Positions 8,159 through 19,586 are shown, counted from the first letter of the stretch. The stretch: 64,000 nucleotides of DNA from Desertibacillus haloalkaliphilus (GCF_019039105.1 NZ_JAHPIV010000013.1:103193-167192), one strand, 5' to 3'. The notes: a model not told the origin generated them from the letters alone. Made by a program: numbers and translations.

Positions 8159-10150
8159 TTAATTAACAGCTTGGATCGCTACGTTTTGAAACTTTATGTA
8201 GAAGGCCGTTCCTTCATCACTCGTTTCCAATTCAATTTCCGCTTCGTGTCTCGAAGCAATGCTATAACAAACCGCTAACCCTAACCCAGTACCTTCATCT
8301 TTTGTTGTAAAGAATGGAGTTCCGATTTTCTCAAGAAACTCCTGAGGGATTCCTTGCCCTTGATCGGCTATTTTTAGCGTAATTGATTGTCCACTAGTAT
8401 ACGTTTCAATCTCTAATTCTCCACCTTCAGACATCGCTTCTAAACCATTTAACGCAATATTTAATATCAATTGCCTAATTTCCTTTTCATCAAGATATAC
8501 TTGCGGAATGTCACCTAAATTGAGGTTGATTGTTTTATTGCTAAGCAAAGCCTCTGCTTGAAGCAATGGATAAATGGTATCAACAATCACATTGAGATCT
8601 TTTAACTTTTGGTCACTCGCCTTATCTTTGGCAAGCGTGAGGAATTCTTTAATAATCGCATTTGCTCGGTTCAATTCCTCAATCATCAAATTCACATACT
8701 CCTGTGGTTGTGAAAAATCTTCACTCTTTGCAATTTGCAAGAAACCAAGAACTGTTGTCATCGGGTTTCGAATTTCGTGAGCGATCCCCGCTGCCATTTC
8801 TCCAATTAAATTAAGGCGATCTAATCGTACGAGCTCTTTTTCTAAATGAACACGATCAGTAATATCAGTGATGACACTAATAATGCAACGTTCATTCTGT
8901 ATCTCAACAACCTCAGTTGATAGCAGACCTTCGCGGACTTGCCCATGCTTCGTGAGGTACTGTATTTTAGCATTACGAACACATTTTTCTAAATCCAAAC
9001 TTGTCGTATACTTATCATCATTGTCTCGTTCTGCAATGATCTGTAAAAAGTTCTTCGTTTTATTGGCGACTTCTTCCTTTACATAATCTGTAAAATGCAA
9101 CCAACTCTCATTAACATCAATAAACCTTCCGTCTTCAAGAGATCGTATGGCAATTAAGTTAGGGCTTGATTCAACAATTTTTTGGAACCGCTCCTGTGAA
9201 TGACGAAGGTCTTTATTAGTTATAACAAGCTCCTCAGTTTTTTCTTCAACAAGTTGTTCTAGATTGTTAAATTGCTCCTGTAATTTCAACTCCATATGCT
9301 TACGTTCGGTAATGTCCTTAATAAAACAAACATAGATTTGTTGACCTTCAACATCTGCTTCACCAATTCTCACTTCTGCAGGAAATAAGCTTTCATCCTG
9401 TCGCTTAGCTTTTAATTCAATTGCCTCTGTTTTTGCTTTCGAAAAAAGATCCTCATCGACTGGATCTATGATAAGTTGTTGAATGTCAGGCCTTAACTTT
9501 GGCAACAATAGACGCACTGACTGGCCGTCAAGCTCCTCAATGGTGTACCCAAACATCTCCTTAACAATCGGATTAACTTGGATGATTTCACCATGCTCAT
9601 CAAGGGTCACGACTGTATCGGAAGAAGTTTCACCAATCACTCGTGCTAAAGCTTCAGCTTTTCTTAATTCAGATGTCGTTTTGAGAAGTTGTTCGTTATT
9701 TTTTTCTAACTGTTGTGAGTGCTGTTGTAGCAAAAATGATTGCTGCTTTACCTGTTCATGGTATTGTTGTAACTTCACAAATGCTTCGACTTTTGACTTT
9801 AAAATATCAGGATTCAATGGCTTAAAAATATAATCGACAGCACCGACTGAGTACCCTTGATAAACATGTTCATTGGCCTGACTAATCGCTGTGATGAAAA
9901 TAATCGGTATATGGGCAGAGCTTTCTCTTTTTTTTATCAGCTTCGCCGTTTCAAAACCATTAAGACCAGGCATTTGAACATCCAATAAAATGACGGCACA
10001 ATCATACTTCAATACAAATTTTAACGCTTCTTCTCCTGAGGTAGCTTTTATCAAATTGTAGTTCGGGGATACGAGTACCGCCTCCAAAGCTAGTAAATTT
10101 TCTGGTCGATCATCTACTAATAAAATATTAACCTTACGATCGTTATTCAT
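8159..10150 (-). CDS. Response-regulator/PAS hybrid sensor histidine kinase
   Basis: A 663-residue cytoplasmic kinase with an unusual order: N-terminal receiver domain (residues 8-125, phospho-acceptor Asp in ILLDVQMPGLNG), coiled coil, two PAS domains (about 175-290 and 318-440), a HisKA domain with the phospho-His in GIAHEIRNPMTTVLG, and a HATPase domain ending in DEGTGLGLAVCYSI. No membrane segment is present. A phosphorelay input from the neighbouring hybrid kinase to this receiver is a reasonable inference. The ATG at 10150 follows TGGGGGAT, and it starts 17 bases after the cheR-like stop, so the two are co-transcribed. Confidence 0.9.
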   Translation of the reverse strand: MNNDRKVNILLVDDRPENLLALEAVLVSPNYNLIKATSGEEALKFVLKYDCAVILLDVQMPGLNGFETAKLIKKRESSAHIPIIFITAISQANEHVYQGYSVGAVDYIFKPLNPDILKSKVEAFVKLQQYHEQVKQQSFLLQQHSQQLEKNNEQLLKTTSELRKAEALARVIGETSSDTVVTLDEHGEIIQVNPIVKEMFGYTIEELDGQSVRLLLPKLRPDIQQLIIDPVDEDLFSKAKTEAIELKAKRQDESLFPAEVRIGEADVEGQQIYVCFIKDITERKHMELKLQEQFNNLEQLVEEKTEELVITNKDLRHSQERFQKIVESSPNLIAIRSLEDGRFIDVNESWLHFTDYVKEEVANKTKNFLQIIAERDNDDKYTTSLDLEKCVRNAKIQYLTKHGQVREGLLSTEVVEIQNERCIISVITDITDRVHLEKELVRLDRLNLIGEMAAGIAHEIRNPMTTVLGFLQIAKSEDFSQPQEYVNLMIEELNRANAIIKEFLTLAKDKASDQKLKDLNVIVDTIYPLLQAEALLSNKTINLNLGDIPQVYLDEKEIRQLILNIALNGLEAMSEGGELEIETYTSGQSITLKIADQGQGIPQEFLEKIGTPFFTTKDEGTGLGLAVCYSIASRHEAEIELETSDEGTAFYIKFQNVAIQAVN

Positions 10151-10167
10151 AGCAATATCCCCCATTG

Positions 10168-11007
10168 TCAACACTTCTTGATTTTTCGATATATTTTTTC
10201 GTCACCATCAATTTCCTCATATTTATCAGCATAGTTTGTATACTGTAACGTTTCTTTGTTTCCTAACCCTAAAAATCCTGATGAACTCAAGCTATCATGA
10301 AACAAATGAAAAACTCGATTTTGAAGCGTTTGGTTAAAATAAATCATGACATTTCTACAAATAATAACGTGAAATTCGTTAAACGAATGATCTGTCGCTA
10401 AATTATGATGAGCAAAAACAATGTTCTTTTTTAGGAAAGGATGGAAAACGACTCGTTCAGAGGTTGCCGTATAATACTCTGAGAATGCCGTTTTCCCCCC
10501 TGCTTGATGATAATTTTGAGTATACTTTTTCATTAAATGCAATGGAAATTCGCCTTTCTTTGCCTTGGCGAGTATTTTTTCATTAATATCGGTCGTGTAT
10601 ATGATTGTTTTCTCAAACAGCCCTTCCTCATATAACAGAATAGCCATCGAATAAACTTCCTCACCCGATGAACATCCAGCATGCCAAATCCTTATGAATG
10701 GGTATTTCTTCAAGATCGGAACAACGTTTAGGCGGAATGATTTAAAAAATCCAGGGTCACGAAACATTTCTGTTACATTAATAGAGAAATCATCTAGTAA
10801 TCTCTCCATAAGCGCATAATTATGGAGAACAGCCCCCTGAAGTTCTGAAATACTCGATAGTTTCTCAGCCTGAAGACGATGATGGATTCTTCGCTTGATC
10901 GAAGAATAAGCATAATTGCGAAAATCAAAGCCGTAATGCCGGTATATCCCTTCAAGCAACAACTCAATTTCAATTTTTTCTAAGTCCTCATCCACCAATT
11001 GATTCAC
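10168..11007 (-). CDS. CheR-type protein-glutamate methyltransferase
   Basis: A 279-residue protein with the CheR N-terminal helical domain (LLEGIYRHYGFDFRNYAYSSIKRRI) and a SAM-binding domain containing FIRIWHAGCSSGEEVYSMAI and the VIICRNVMIYFN segment near the C terminus. CheR enzymes methylate glutamates of chemoreceptors using S-adenosylmethionine. Here it is sandwiched between two histidine kinases, with no CheB and no intact receptor in the window, so it may act on the kinases' own helical regions or on a distant receptor. The start is a GTG with AGAGG and AAGG upstream. Confidence 0.9.
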   Translation of the reverse strand: MNQLVDEDLEKIEIELLLEGIYRHYGFDFRNYAYSSIKRRIHHRLQAEKLSSISELQGAVLHNYALMERLLDDFSINVTEMFRDPGFFKSFRLNVVPILKKYPFIRIWHAGCSSGEEVYSMAILLYEEGLFEKTIIYTTDINEKILAKAKKGEFPLHLMKKYTQNYHQAGGKTAFSEYYTATSERVVFHPFLKKNIVFAHHNLATDHSFNEFHVIICRNVMIYFNQTLQNRVFHLFHDSLSSSGFLGLGNKETLQYTNYADKYEEIDGDEKIYRKIKKC

Positions 11008-11047
11008 CGTTACCTTTACCTCTATATCTTCGATAACTAATCACCAC

Positions 11048-13813
11048 CTATTTATAAAGCCAAACTCGAATTAATGAAAAGAGCTGATCTAGGTTAACTG
11101 GCTTACTGATATAATCCGAAGCACCAGCTTCAATACATTTTTCACGATCATTTTTCATTGCCTTTGCTGTGAGCGCAATAATCGGAAGTGTTTGGAATTC
11201 AGGAATTTTTCGTATCTCTTGCATCGCTTCATAACCATTCATTTCAGGCATCATAATATCCATTAAGACAATATCTATATCAGGAGTTTTTTGTAACACC
11301 TCAATCGCCTCTTTACCGTTTTCAGCAAAAACAACATCCATTTTTTGAGATTCAAATACTGTCGTTAATGAGAACACATTTCTCATATCATCATCGACGA
11401 TTAATACTTGCTTATCTTCTAATATTTCACGGCACTTCTGCTTTTCTTCAAGTAGATCCTTGTCCTGGTCCTGTTCTTCATCATCACCAGATGAGGCATC
11501 GTTCTCAGTTGTGCTTTCCGCTTGAGTGTCCTCTTCTTCTAAAACAGTTGCGGCAACTTCTTCAGCTGCTACATACTCGGCTGAAGATATTGATTCTGGG
11601 ATGGCCACAGTAAACGTACTTCCCTCTCCAACCATACTTTTGACTTCAATCGTCCCACCTAACAAATGAACAAGTTCTCGACAAATTGAAAGCCCTAAGC
11701 CTGTTCCTCCAAAATTACGGCTTGTCGTTCCATCCGCTTGTCGAAAAGCTTCAAAGATCGCTGTTTGTTTTTCTGCTGGAATGCCGATCCCTGTATCAAT
11801 GACAGTAATTGTAAACATTCCTACATTTGACCCATCTGTCTGAATCGTTTCCATCCGCTGATTGTCTTTTCCAAAATGAAGTTTTATACGCCCTTTTTCT
11901 GTAAACTTAAACGCATTGGATAACAAATTCTTCAAAATTTGTTTTAAACGTTGATCATCAGTGAAAATAATTTTCGGTGCTTCTTCATCCGTCGAAATCG
12001 TAAAGTCTAAACCTTTTTGGCGAGCAACCGGATTAAACTGCCTTTTTGCAAAGGCCTGAATATCGGTTAACATGACTTCTTCCGGATAGACATCTACTTT
12101 TCCTGACTCAATCTTTGACAAATCGAGAATATCATTAATTAAATCTAAGAGATCTTTTCCAGACGTATAAATCGTATGTGCATATTCCACTTGTCTCTTA
12201 GAAAGATTTCCTTCCTGATTTTCAGTTAGCATTTGCGAAAGGATCAACATACTATTTAATGGTGTTCTTAATTCGTGGGACATGTTGGCTAAAAACTCGG
12301 ACTTATAACGCGAGCTAAGCTCGACTTGTCCATTCTTTTCCTCAAGATCCGCTTTTATTCTTTCTAACTCTTTTGTTTTCTCTTCAGAATTTTTATATTG
12401 TTCTTCTAACTGCTCATTAAACATTTTTAATTCTTCTTGCTGTTGCTGAAGTTCTTCAGACTGGCTTTGCAGTTCTTCGGTTAATGCTTGTGATTCAGAA
12501 AGAAGCTTTTCAATTTTCATATGGCCCACAATTCGGTTCATCATGATGCTAATTGGACCAAGCAACTGTTGTAAAAACCTACGTTGCAACGGTTGAATAG
12601 CCTCAAATGAAGCTAATTCAATAACTGCTAGAACATCCCCTTCGAATTCAACAGGCAAAATAAGCAAATGTTGAGGCTCAGCACTCCCTAGTCCCGAACT
12701 TATTTTGACATAGTTTTTCGGAATCGAGTGCAACTCAATCTCTTTGCTCTCGGCAGCGCATTGCCCGACTAATCCTTGTCCGTAACGGAAGCTCTTTGAG
12801 GTGCTAGACAGCTCATCATCTGCGTATGCAGCAAGCTTGTAATAAACATCTTCATCCTCCGGTTTACTATAAACAACACCATACGTTGCCCCAACGATTG
12901 GCGTAACTTTAGTGATAAATGCCTTTGCAAACGATTCTAAGTTTTGCTCCCCTTGGTTTGCGGTCGTAATTTCGGTTAACTTTGTTTTTACCCAGTTGTC
13001 CTCCTTCATGGTTTCCTTCAATCGATTTTCCTTCTCCATATGATCTTCTAGTGCATTCGCGAGCTCGTTATAGGCTGTTGCAATTTCACCGATTTCATCT
13101 TTGGTAATAACCTCTGCCCTTGGTAGCTGTTGATCGGTCCTTGTAATCGCACTTGTTAAGACATTACTAACATGATTGATATTTCTACTAATGCTTCGTA
13201 CGACCCAGAACGTCACAACAATACCAATGAGAAAACAGGCAACAATTAATGCGATCATGCTATTAACTGCAACAGAATTCATATGACTAGCTTCATCTAA
13301 TACCTCATACATCGCTCGTTCTTCAACATTCACTAATTCAAAAAAGTCATCACTTAAATTACGCAGAAGGTCGATGTTGTCACCAATTAATAGCTGAGTA
13401 CCCTCTTCTTGTCGTTCTTCCCTAATCAAATTAAGTACAGTATTAACAATTGCATCATACTCTGAGTGAATTTCTTGTAACCCAGTTACTAGCTCATGTG
13501 TCTCATTATTATTGAATTGGCTGAGTTCAGTTATTGCTTCTAGGGACTGATTTCTTGATTCTTCAATGACCTCATATTCTGCAGGTGTGATTTCGTTTGT
13601 TTCCTTTAAGAGTAATTCACGTACCAACCGGCCCGTCGTGTTTGTTTCCGCTTGAAATAAATTCGCTAGACGAACACGTTCATAATGCTCGGTTACAATC
13701 TCTTCTAGAAACTTATTTTGTTGCTGTAAGGTAGAATAATAGCTTAACCCTAGAATCATAATGATGATTAACAAACTAGCAAATCCAATAATTAACTTCG
13801 TTTGGTATTTCAT
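11048..13813 (-). CDS. Membrane hybrid histidine kinase (HAMP-GAF-HK-receiver)
   Basis: A 921-residue protein. Membrane helices lie at about residues 7-27 and 186-207 around a helical extracellular domain resembling four-helix-bundle sensors. Then follow HAMP (208-262), GAF (285-430), a Gln/Glu-rich coiled coil (430-500), HisKA with H513 in NMSHELRTPLNS, HATPase ending in GGTGLGLSICRELVHLLGG, an acidic linker (750-800) and a C-terminal receiver with the Asp of DIVLMDIMMPEMNG. It heads a three-gene minus-strand cluster with cheR and the second kinase (gaps of 40 and 17 bases). Ligand and output are unknown. Confidence 0.92.
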   Translation of the reverse strand: MKYQTKLIIGFASLLIIIMILGLSYYSTLQQQNKFLEEIVTEHYERVRLANLFQAETNTTGRLVRELLLKETNEITPAEYEVIEESRNQSLEAITELSQFNNNETHELVTGLQEIHSEYDAIVNTVLNLIREERQEEGTQLLIGDNIDLLRNLSDDFFELVNVEERAMYEVLDEASHMNSVAVNSMIALIVACFLIGIVVTFWVVRSISRNINHVSNVLTSAITRTDQQLPRAEVITKDEIGEIATAYNELANALEDHMEKENRLKETMKEDNWVKTKLTEITTANQGEQNLESFAKAFITKVTPIVGATYGVVYSKPEDEDVYYKLAAYADDELSSTSKSFRYGQGLVGQCAAESKEIELHSIPKNYVKISSGLGSAEPQHLLILPVEFEGDVLAVIELASFEAIQPLQRRFLQQLLGPISIMMNRIVGHMKIEKLLSESQALTEELQSQSEELQQQQEELKMFNEQLEEQYKNSEEKTKELERIKADLEEKNGQVELSSRYKSEFLANMSHELRTPLNSMLILSQMLTENQEGNLSKRQVEYAHTIYTSGKDLLDLINDILDLSKIESGKVDVYPEEVMLTDIQAFAKRQFNPVARQKGLDFTISTDEEAPKIIFTDDQRLKQILKNLLSNAFKFTEKGRIKLHFGKDNQRMETIQTDGSNVGMFTITVIDTGIGIPAEKQTAIFEAFRQADGTTSRNFGGTGLGLSICRELVHLLGGTIEVKSMVGEGSTFTVAIPESISSAEYVAAEEVAATVLEEEDTQAESTTENDASSGDDEEQDQDKDLLEEKQKCREILEDKQVLIVDDDMRNVFSLTTVFESQKMDVVFAENGKEAIEVLQKTPDIDIVLMDIMMPEMNGYEAMQEIRKIPEFQTLPIIALTAKAMKNDREKCIEAGASDYISKPVNLDQLFSLIRVWLYK

Positions 13814-14002
13814 CTACAGCCAACCTTCCCTAAATATTAATGTCAATGTTACTTGCTTTAGCACCTAAATGATTCCCTCATAAAGCTTTTTACTTAAAAG
13901 TTCATTTTTTTAACTGAAAATTCCTTACTATCTGACAAAAATCATACTATATTTAGCTAAAAAATTCCATAAAAATTAAGAGAAACGTACTTTTTCTTAT
14001 AA

Positions 14003-14038
14003 AAAAATGTAGAGCAACAAATGAGCCCTACATTTTTT
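14003..14038 (-). terminator. terminator overlapping the msrA stop codon
   Basis: AAAAATGTAG pairs with CTACATTTTT. The stop codon of msrA (14028-14030) forms part of the stem, and the minus-strand 3' side runs into a T-rich tract. Confidence 0.7.
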
Positions 14039-14576
14039 TCTGCCAATATTGATTTATAAATTTATCACGACCCGATTTTTTACGATCCTCACCGTATTCT
14101 TCTGGATTCTTTTTATAAAAGTCCTGATGAACATCTTCTGCTGGATAAAATGGTTTGGCTGGTAAAATGTCTGTAACAATCGGTTTCTGAAAGCGTCCCT
14201 CTTGCTCGATTTTTTTCTTTGAAGCCTCCGCTAAGATTCGCTGCTGCTCATTCTCATAAAAAATTGCCGTACGATACATATCACCACGATCATGAAATTG
14301 ACCACCTGGATCGGTCGGATCAATCTGAGCCCAATATAAATCCAACAATTTTTCATACGGAAAACGCTTCGGGTCAAATGTGATCTCAACGACCTCATAA
14401 TGGCCTGTTGTCCCCGTTTGTACTTCTTCATAGGTTGGATATTCAGTGTAACCACCGGAAAAACCCGAAACGACATTTATAATGCCCTCTTGTTGATCAA
14501 AGGGTTGTACCATACACCAAAAACAACCTCCAGCAAATATTGCTTTTTGATACTTTTCCTTGCTGTCCTGCGCCAT
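14028..14576 (-). CDS. msrA: Peptide methionine-S-sulfoxide reductase MsrA
   Basis: A 182-residue repair enzyme reducing methionine-S-sulfoxide in proteins. The catalytic signature GGCFWC is at residues 16-21 (C18 nucleophile, C21 likely recycling Cys, since no C-terminal Cys is present). Further conserved segments are [28 protein letters not shown] and [15 protein letters not shown]. The length is typical of the Bacillus form. An ATG at 14606 would add ten basic residues; 14576 is preferred because GGGAAGG lies just upstream. The MsrB partner is not in the window. Confidence 0.93.
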   Translation of the reverse strand: MAQDSKEKYQKAIFAGGCFWCMVQPFDQQEGIINVVSGFSGGYTEYPTYEEVQTGTTGHYEVVEITFDPKRFPYEKLLDLYWAQIDPTDPGGQFHDRGDMYRTAIFYENEQQRILAEASKKKIEQEGRFQKPIVTDILPAKPFYPAEDVHQDFYKKNPEEYGEDRKKSGRDKFINQYWQKKM

Positions 14577-14658
14577 TTTCCTTCCCTTCCCTTTCCTATC
14601 ACCCAATTGTTACAATGATCCTCTTATTATACTAGACATAGCTTTCATTGCTCAATAG

Positions 14659-14927
14659 ATTGATCCCCACTTTCAAGGTGTTTCCTTTAAACAGAATACA
14701 GAGGAATTGTTGCTCGTATTTACAACCCTCAAACAAACTTCTGAAGCTATCCTAGTTGAAGTTGAAAACATTTCAATGATTCCGAAACAAACAGCAAGAT
14801 TAACATCCGATACTCATACAACAACACAAGAGCAACACAATAAAATGGAAAAACTCCAATCAAACTCGGTCGACCTCAAAGAAAAGCCAAAGAATTCCAA
14901 TATGAGGTACAAAAATTTAAAACCTAA
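14659..14927 (+). pseudogene. 3' remnant of a methyl-accepting chemotaxis protein gene
   Basis: Translation from 14659 gives a segment resembling the extreme C terminus of a chemoreceptor: ...LKQTSEAILVEVENISMIPK followed by TTTQEQHNKMEKLQSNS and, after a frameshift, AKEFQYEVQKFKT and a stop at 14925-14927. Chemoreceptors end with this T-x-E-Q-x-x-x-M-E-x-I pattern and a final K/R-F-K. The frame breaks at the A-run near 14882-14885; adding one A restores LKEKAKEFQ. A TAG at 14656 closes the upstream side and no receptor N terminus is present, so this is a truncated, frameshifted relic. A weak GCCTG/CAGGC hairpin follows at 14948-14965. Confidence 0.7.
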
Positions 14928-15036
14928 TCATTCAAACAAGGGGAGATGCCTGTATAATGACAGGCGTATTATCAGCTAGGTTAAACTAGATCTACACGTG
15001 TTAGTGTGAAAAGTCCAAGCTCCACCCCTTGTATGA

Positions 15037-16224
15037 CTAGAAACCAGTAAACGCATTCATACCACTTTTACCGAGTAAATACGCTCCCATTAAAAAGGCT
15101 TCGGTATCATCTCGTACCCGATTCAATCCTGATGGATGTTGTTTAACTTGGATAGTCAAAGGTTCATGATCTATACCATTTTCAAACGCATCAGTTAAAA
15201 AACCCGCTGTTTCAGCTAAACCTGCACGGCCGCTCTGCATAATATCATGGAACGAAATAAATGCATGCATCACGCCAAGGTAACGTGATGCTCTGACAGC
15301 AACACCAGCCTCGGAAAGTTTTTCTGCATAGGCTTCCCCTTCATCACGTAAAGGATCAAATTCGGCTGTAATTACCAAAGCTGGCGGTAGATTTGATAAA
15401 TCCTCTGCCTCCAATGGTGATGTATATGGGTTTAGCCACATCACCTTATCTGGAGTATAAGACTCACGTGCTAGTTCCATAACACTTCTTGATAAGAGGA
15501 AATATCCACTATCAAAGGCTTGCCTAGATTCATTTTCAATATCTTTAAATGTCGTTAACGGGTAAAATAATGCTTGTGCTTTAAGATCTGGACCGTTACG
15601 ATCACGTGCCATTGTCGCCACGACGGTAGCAATATTACCTCCTGCACTATCACCGACAACGGCCATCTGAGATGGATCTCCTCCCAATTCACCGGCATGT
15701 TCATGTGCCCATTTTAAAGCCTCATAACTATCTTCAATAGCCGTTGGAAACACATAGTGAGGAGCGACACGGTATCCAACTGAAATGACGATACACCCTG
15801 TTTGTCGAGACAGAGCACGAGTAATACTATGATGAGTATGAATGTTCCCATAGCCTTCCATAAAGGCGCCGCCATGATAATACATGATAATCGGTACCTG
15901 TTCTTTTCCAAGCGGTCGGTAGATACGAACCGGAATTTGACTGCCATCTGAAACTGAAATGCTCTGATCTTCTTGAACCATTGTTGGCTGCCCCTTTGAC
16001 CTCTTGGTAAGAAGTCGGTCAGGAAGAATATCAGGATCAAGAGGTACAAGCTGATTATTTATCGCATGTAGAATCACTGCCGTTTTTGCAGGAAGCTTTC
16101 CATGATCAGTTGAAGCCCATTGTTGTATGTATACAAAAACAGCGAATATCGTAATAAAGATCATGATAAGTACAAATAGTAAACTTCTCTTCACCATAGC
16201 ACTTGCTGTCAAATAAGACAGCAC
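15037..16224 (-). CDS. Membrane-anchored alpha/beta hydrolase (HSL/Aes-like esterase)
   Basis: A 395-residue protein with an N-terminal membrane helix (about 11-31) and an esterase domain of the hormone-sensitive-lipase family: oxyanion motif YYHGGAFMEGYG, nucleophile elbow GDSAGGN, acid residue in EFDPLRDEGEAYAE and His in GVMHAFISF. The classic HGGG is HGGA here. It likely hydrolyses short or medium acyl esters at the membrane surface with the domain on one side of the helix. The start is taken as GTG close behind GAGGGGG; an ATG ten codons in is an alternative. It stands alone. Confidence 0.88.
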   Translation of the reverse strand: MLSYLTASAMVKRSLLFVLIMIFITIFAVFVYIQQWASTDHGKLPAKTAVILHAINNQLVPLDPDILPDRLLTKRSKGQPTMVQEDQSISVSDGSQIPVRIYRPLGKEQVPIIMYYHGGAFMEGYGNIHTHHSITRALSRQTGCIVISVGYRVAPHYVFPTAIEDSYEALKWAHEHAGELGGDPSQMAVVGDSAGGNIATVVATMARDRNGPDLKAQALFYPLTTFKDIENESRQAFDSGYFLLSRSVMELARESYTPDKVMWLNPYTSPLEAEDLSNLPPALVITAEFDPLRDEGEAYAEKLSEAGVAVRASRYLGVMHAFISFHDIMQSGRAGLAETAGFLTDAFENGIDHEPLTIQVKQHPSGLNRVRDDTEAFLMGAYLLGKSGMNAFTGF

Positions 16225-16467
16225 TTTCCCCCTCTTAACAATAATTCGATTAATTTGGACGATATACTGTTTTATAATTTGTTATATCTAAATAACTATT
16301 CGTAACATCAATAAAGGCTGCATCAGTGCACATTCTAACTGATCAGGATGAGAAAGAGCTAATACATTCACAGAAATAAGCTTGATATATTTCGTAAAGG
16401 AATATTTATAAAATGTGTATTTTTCTCCACCCCTAGATCCTTCATTCCCTTCTTTATTAAAAAAACA
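16225..16467. other. intergenic, no recognisable feature
   Basis: AT-rich spacer between the esterase gene start and the next hairpin. Both strands were read for short genes with ribosome binding sites; none was found. Confidence 0.5.
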
Positions 16468-16468
16468 A

Positions 16469-16516
16469 AAAAGGGAAAGGTTGCCTGCATAGTATACAGC
16501 AATCTTTCCCTTTTTA
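16469..16516 (-). terminator. terminator of the 16531 gene
   Basis: AAAGGGAAAG-GTTGC pairs with GCAAT-CTTTCCCTTT, with A and T tracts on both sides, making it potentially bidirectional. It lies immediately after the 16531-16863 gene on the minus strand. Confidence 0.8.
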
Positions 16517-16530
16517 TTTACAAATCATAT

Positions 16531-16863
16531 TTAACTTTCTTCGTGTTGTTCCTCTGATTCCGAAGGTGCTTCCTCATACCAATTATCTAACACCTTAGCA
16601 TCTAACACTTTTTCCTCAATATATTCTCGTTGCCTCTTTGTAAACTGGTGGTCAATCTCTAAATCTAACTCTTTTGCTAATTTCACAACCGTTAGAAGTT
16701 CCTGCCAAGCGACATAACGCTTATACCAAAAGAACTGCGGTTGCTCAGCCATATATGGATATAAATCATCAAACTCCGTATGCTTACAATCAACAGTCCG
16801 TTCAAAATGTACCTTCGCCTCATTTATTTTCCCCTCAAAAAATTCTGAAAAATCTCGGTTCAC
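16531..16863 (-). CDS. conserved-looking hypothetical protein
   Basis: A 110-residue soluble protein rich in aromatic and charged residues (for example FDDLYPYMAEQPQFFWYKRY), mostly helical by composition, with an acidic Ser/Glu tail. I do not recognise the family and see no motif of known function. The start is taken as the GTG at 16863 because GGGGAG is eight bases upstream; the GTG at 16872 abuts that site. It has its own terminator and so is probably monocistronic. Confidence 0.7.
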   Translation of the reverse strand: MNRDFSEFFEGKINEAKVHFERTVDCKHTEFDDLYPYMAEQPQFFWYKRYVAWQELLTVVKLAKELDLEIDHQFTKRQREYIEEKVLDAKVLDNWYEEAPSESEEQHEES

Positions 16864-17174
16864 AACAATCACTCCCCAACTTTAGATTATAAGACATACC
16901 TATAAACACTATAATTGCTAAAAAGACTTCTCTCTCTATTTTGCCATACCTCGAACACTAAAATCAAAAGTATTTTATCGATGAATCTAAATGATTTAGT
17001 CCTTTTATCTATGTACTTGATAAAACTTGTTCGTTTCTATTCACTTCGCACAAAAAATCCGTCAAGAGGTAATAATTTCATTACCTATGTATTATATTCT
17101 TAATGATTGTATGGTTCTCTCTAAGCCAGTTTCATGGCAAACTAACATGAGATCGCCACATAGAGGAGGTTCAA
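16864..17174. other. divergent intergenic region
   Basis: A 311-base AT-rich spacer between two divergent genes, so it should hold both promoters. Apart from the AGGTAAT/ATTACCT dyad at 17067-17086 and the ribosome binding sites at each end, I see no gene or RNA. Confidence 0.5.
17067..17086. promoter_or_regulatory. possible operator dyad
   Basis: AGGTAAT and ATTACCT are separated by six bases, an imperfect 20-base palindrome located 88 bases before the membrane-protein start at 17175. It could bind a dimeric repressor; no family match is evident. Confidence 0.3.
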
Positions 17175-17801
17175 ATGAATGGTCAAGGTTCAACTACAGC
17201 TAGATTGAAAAAAAACAGCGGGTATCCCCGTTTTTTTATGCGCTCAATTAAAAGGCCAATGCTATTTTGTCAAGACGTAACAGGTGAAGACAAACACTAT
17301 GGTATTACGTCTCTATTAATCGTTTCAATATTAATTCCTATACTCACCTTAGTTCAAAATCATTCGAATACGACACAATCACTCGTTGACACACTACCTG
17401 CAACCATAATTATTCCATTTGTTTATCACATTTCTTTTTTCTTCGTTTTATGTCTAACAATCCTTGTATTCATCCGCCTCATGAAAACTGATTATCATTT
17501 TGGTGATGTGCTCGCTAGATTCGGATCATTTTTAAACGTGTCTATTTTTTTCACGGCAATCAGTCTGTTGTTTCAGTTACTAACGATGTCAACCCTCAGC
17601 ACCTTCTGTCTATTTCTTGCATTGCTACATGTTTTAGTTGCCATTGCCTACACGATGCACTCATTTAAAGCCCCATTCAAAACGGGGTTAGACCCTATCT
17701 ATGCGACACTCGCACTCTATGTTCTTCTTGGATTATGGTTTACGTCAACCTCTGACCCTATCACTCCACTCTTTCTACAATCATTGCTTCAAATGTTTTA
17801 A
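17175..17801 (+). CDS. multi-pass membrane protein, Yip1-like
   Basis: A 208-residue protein with a short hydrophilic N terminus (KRPMLFCQDVTGEDKHYGI) and about five membrane helices. The layout of a leading cytosolic segment followed by a helical bundle resembles Yip1/DUF1282-type proteins of Bacillus, but no diagnostic motif is visible and the assignment is tentative. The ATG follows GAGGAGG by five bases. It is transcribed alone toward a bidirectional terminator shared with the ABC-F gene. Confidence 0.7.
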   Translation: MNGQGSTTARLKKNSGYPRFFMRSIKRPMLFCQDVTGEDKHYGITSLLIVSILIPILTLVQNHSNTTQSLVDTLPATIIIPFVYHISFFFVLCLTILVFIRLMKTDYHFGDVLARFGSFLNVSIFFTAISLLFQLLTMSTLSTFCLFLALLHVLVAIAYTMHSFKAPFKTGLDPIYATLALYVLLGLWFTSTSDPITPLFLQSLLQMF

Positions 17802-17844
17802 ATTACATTAAATATGATACGTGAAATTTCCATAACCACTTAAA

Positions 17845-17876
17845 AAAGAGTGTAGACGATAAAATCTACACTCTTC
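17845..17876. terminator. bidirectional terminator
   Basis: AAGAGTGTAGA pairs with TCTACACTCTT across an eight-base loop, flanked by A-rich sequence on the left and CCTTGTT on the right. It lies between convergent genes. Confidence 0.8.
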
Positions 17877-17880
17877 CTTG

Positions 17881-19569
<1,689 letters not shown>

Positions 19570-19586
19570 CTAAAGCTATGTAAACC

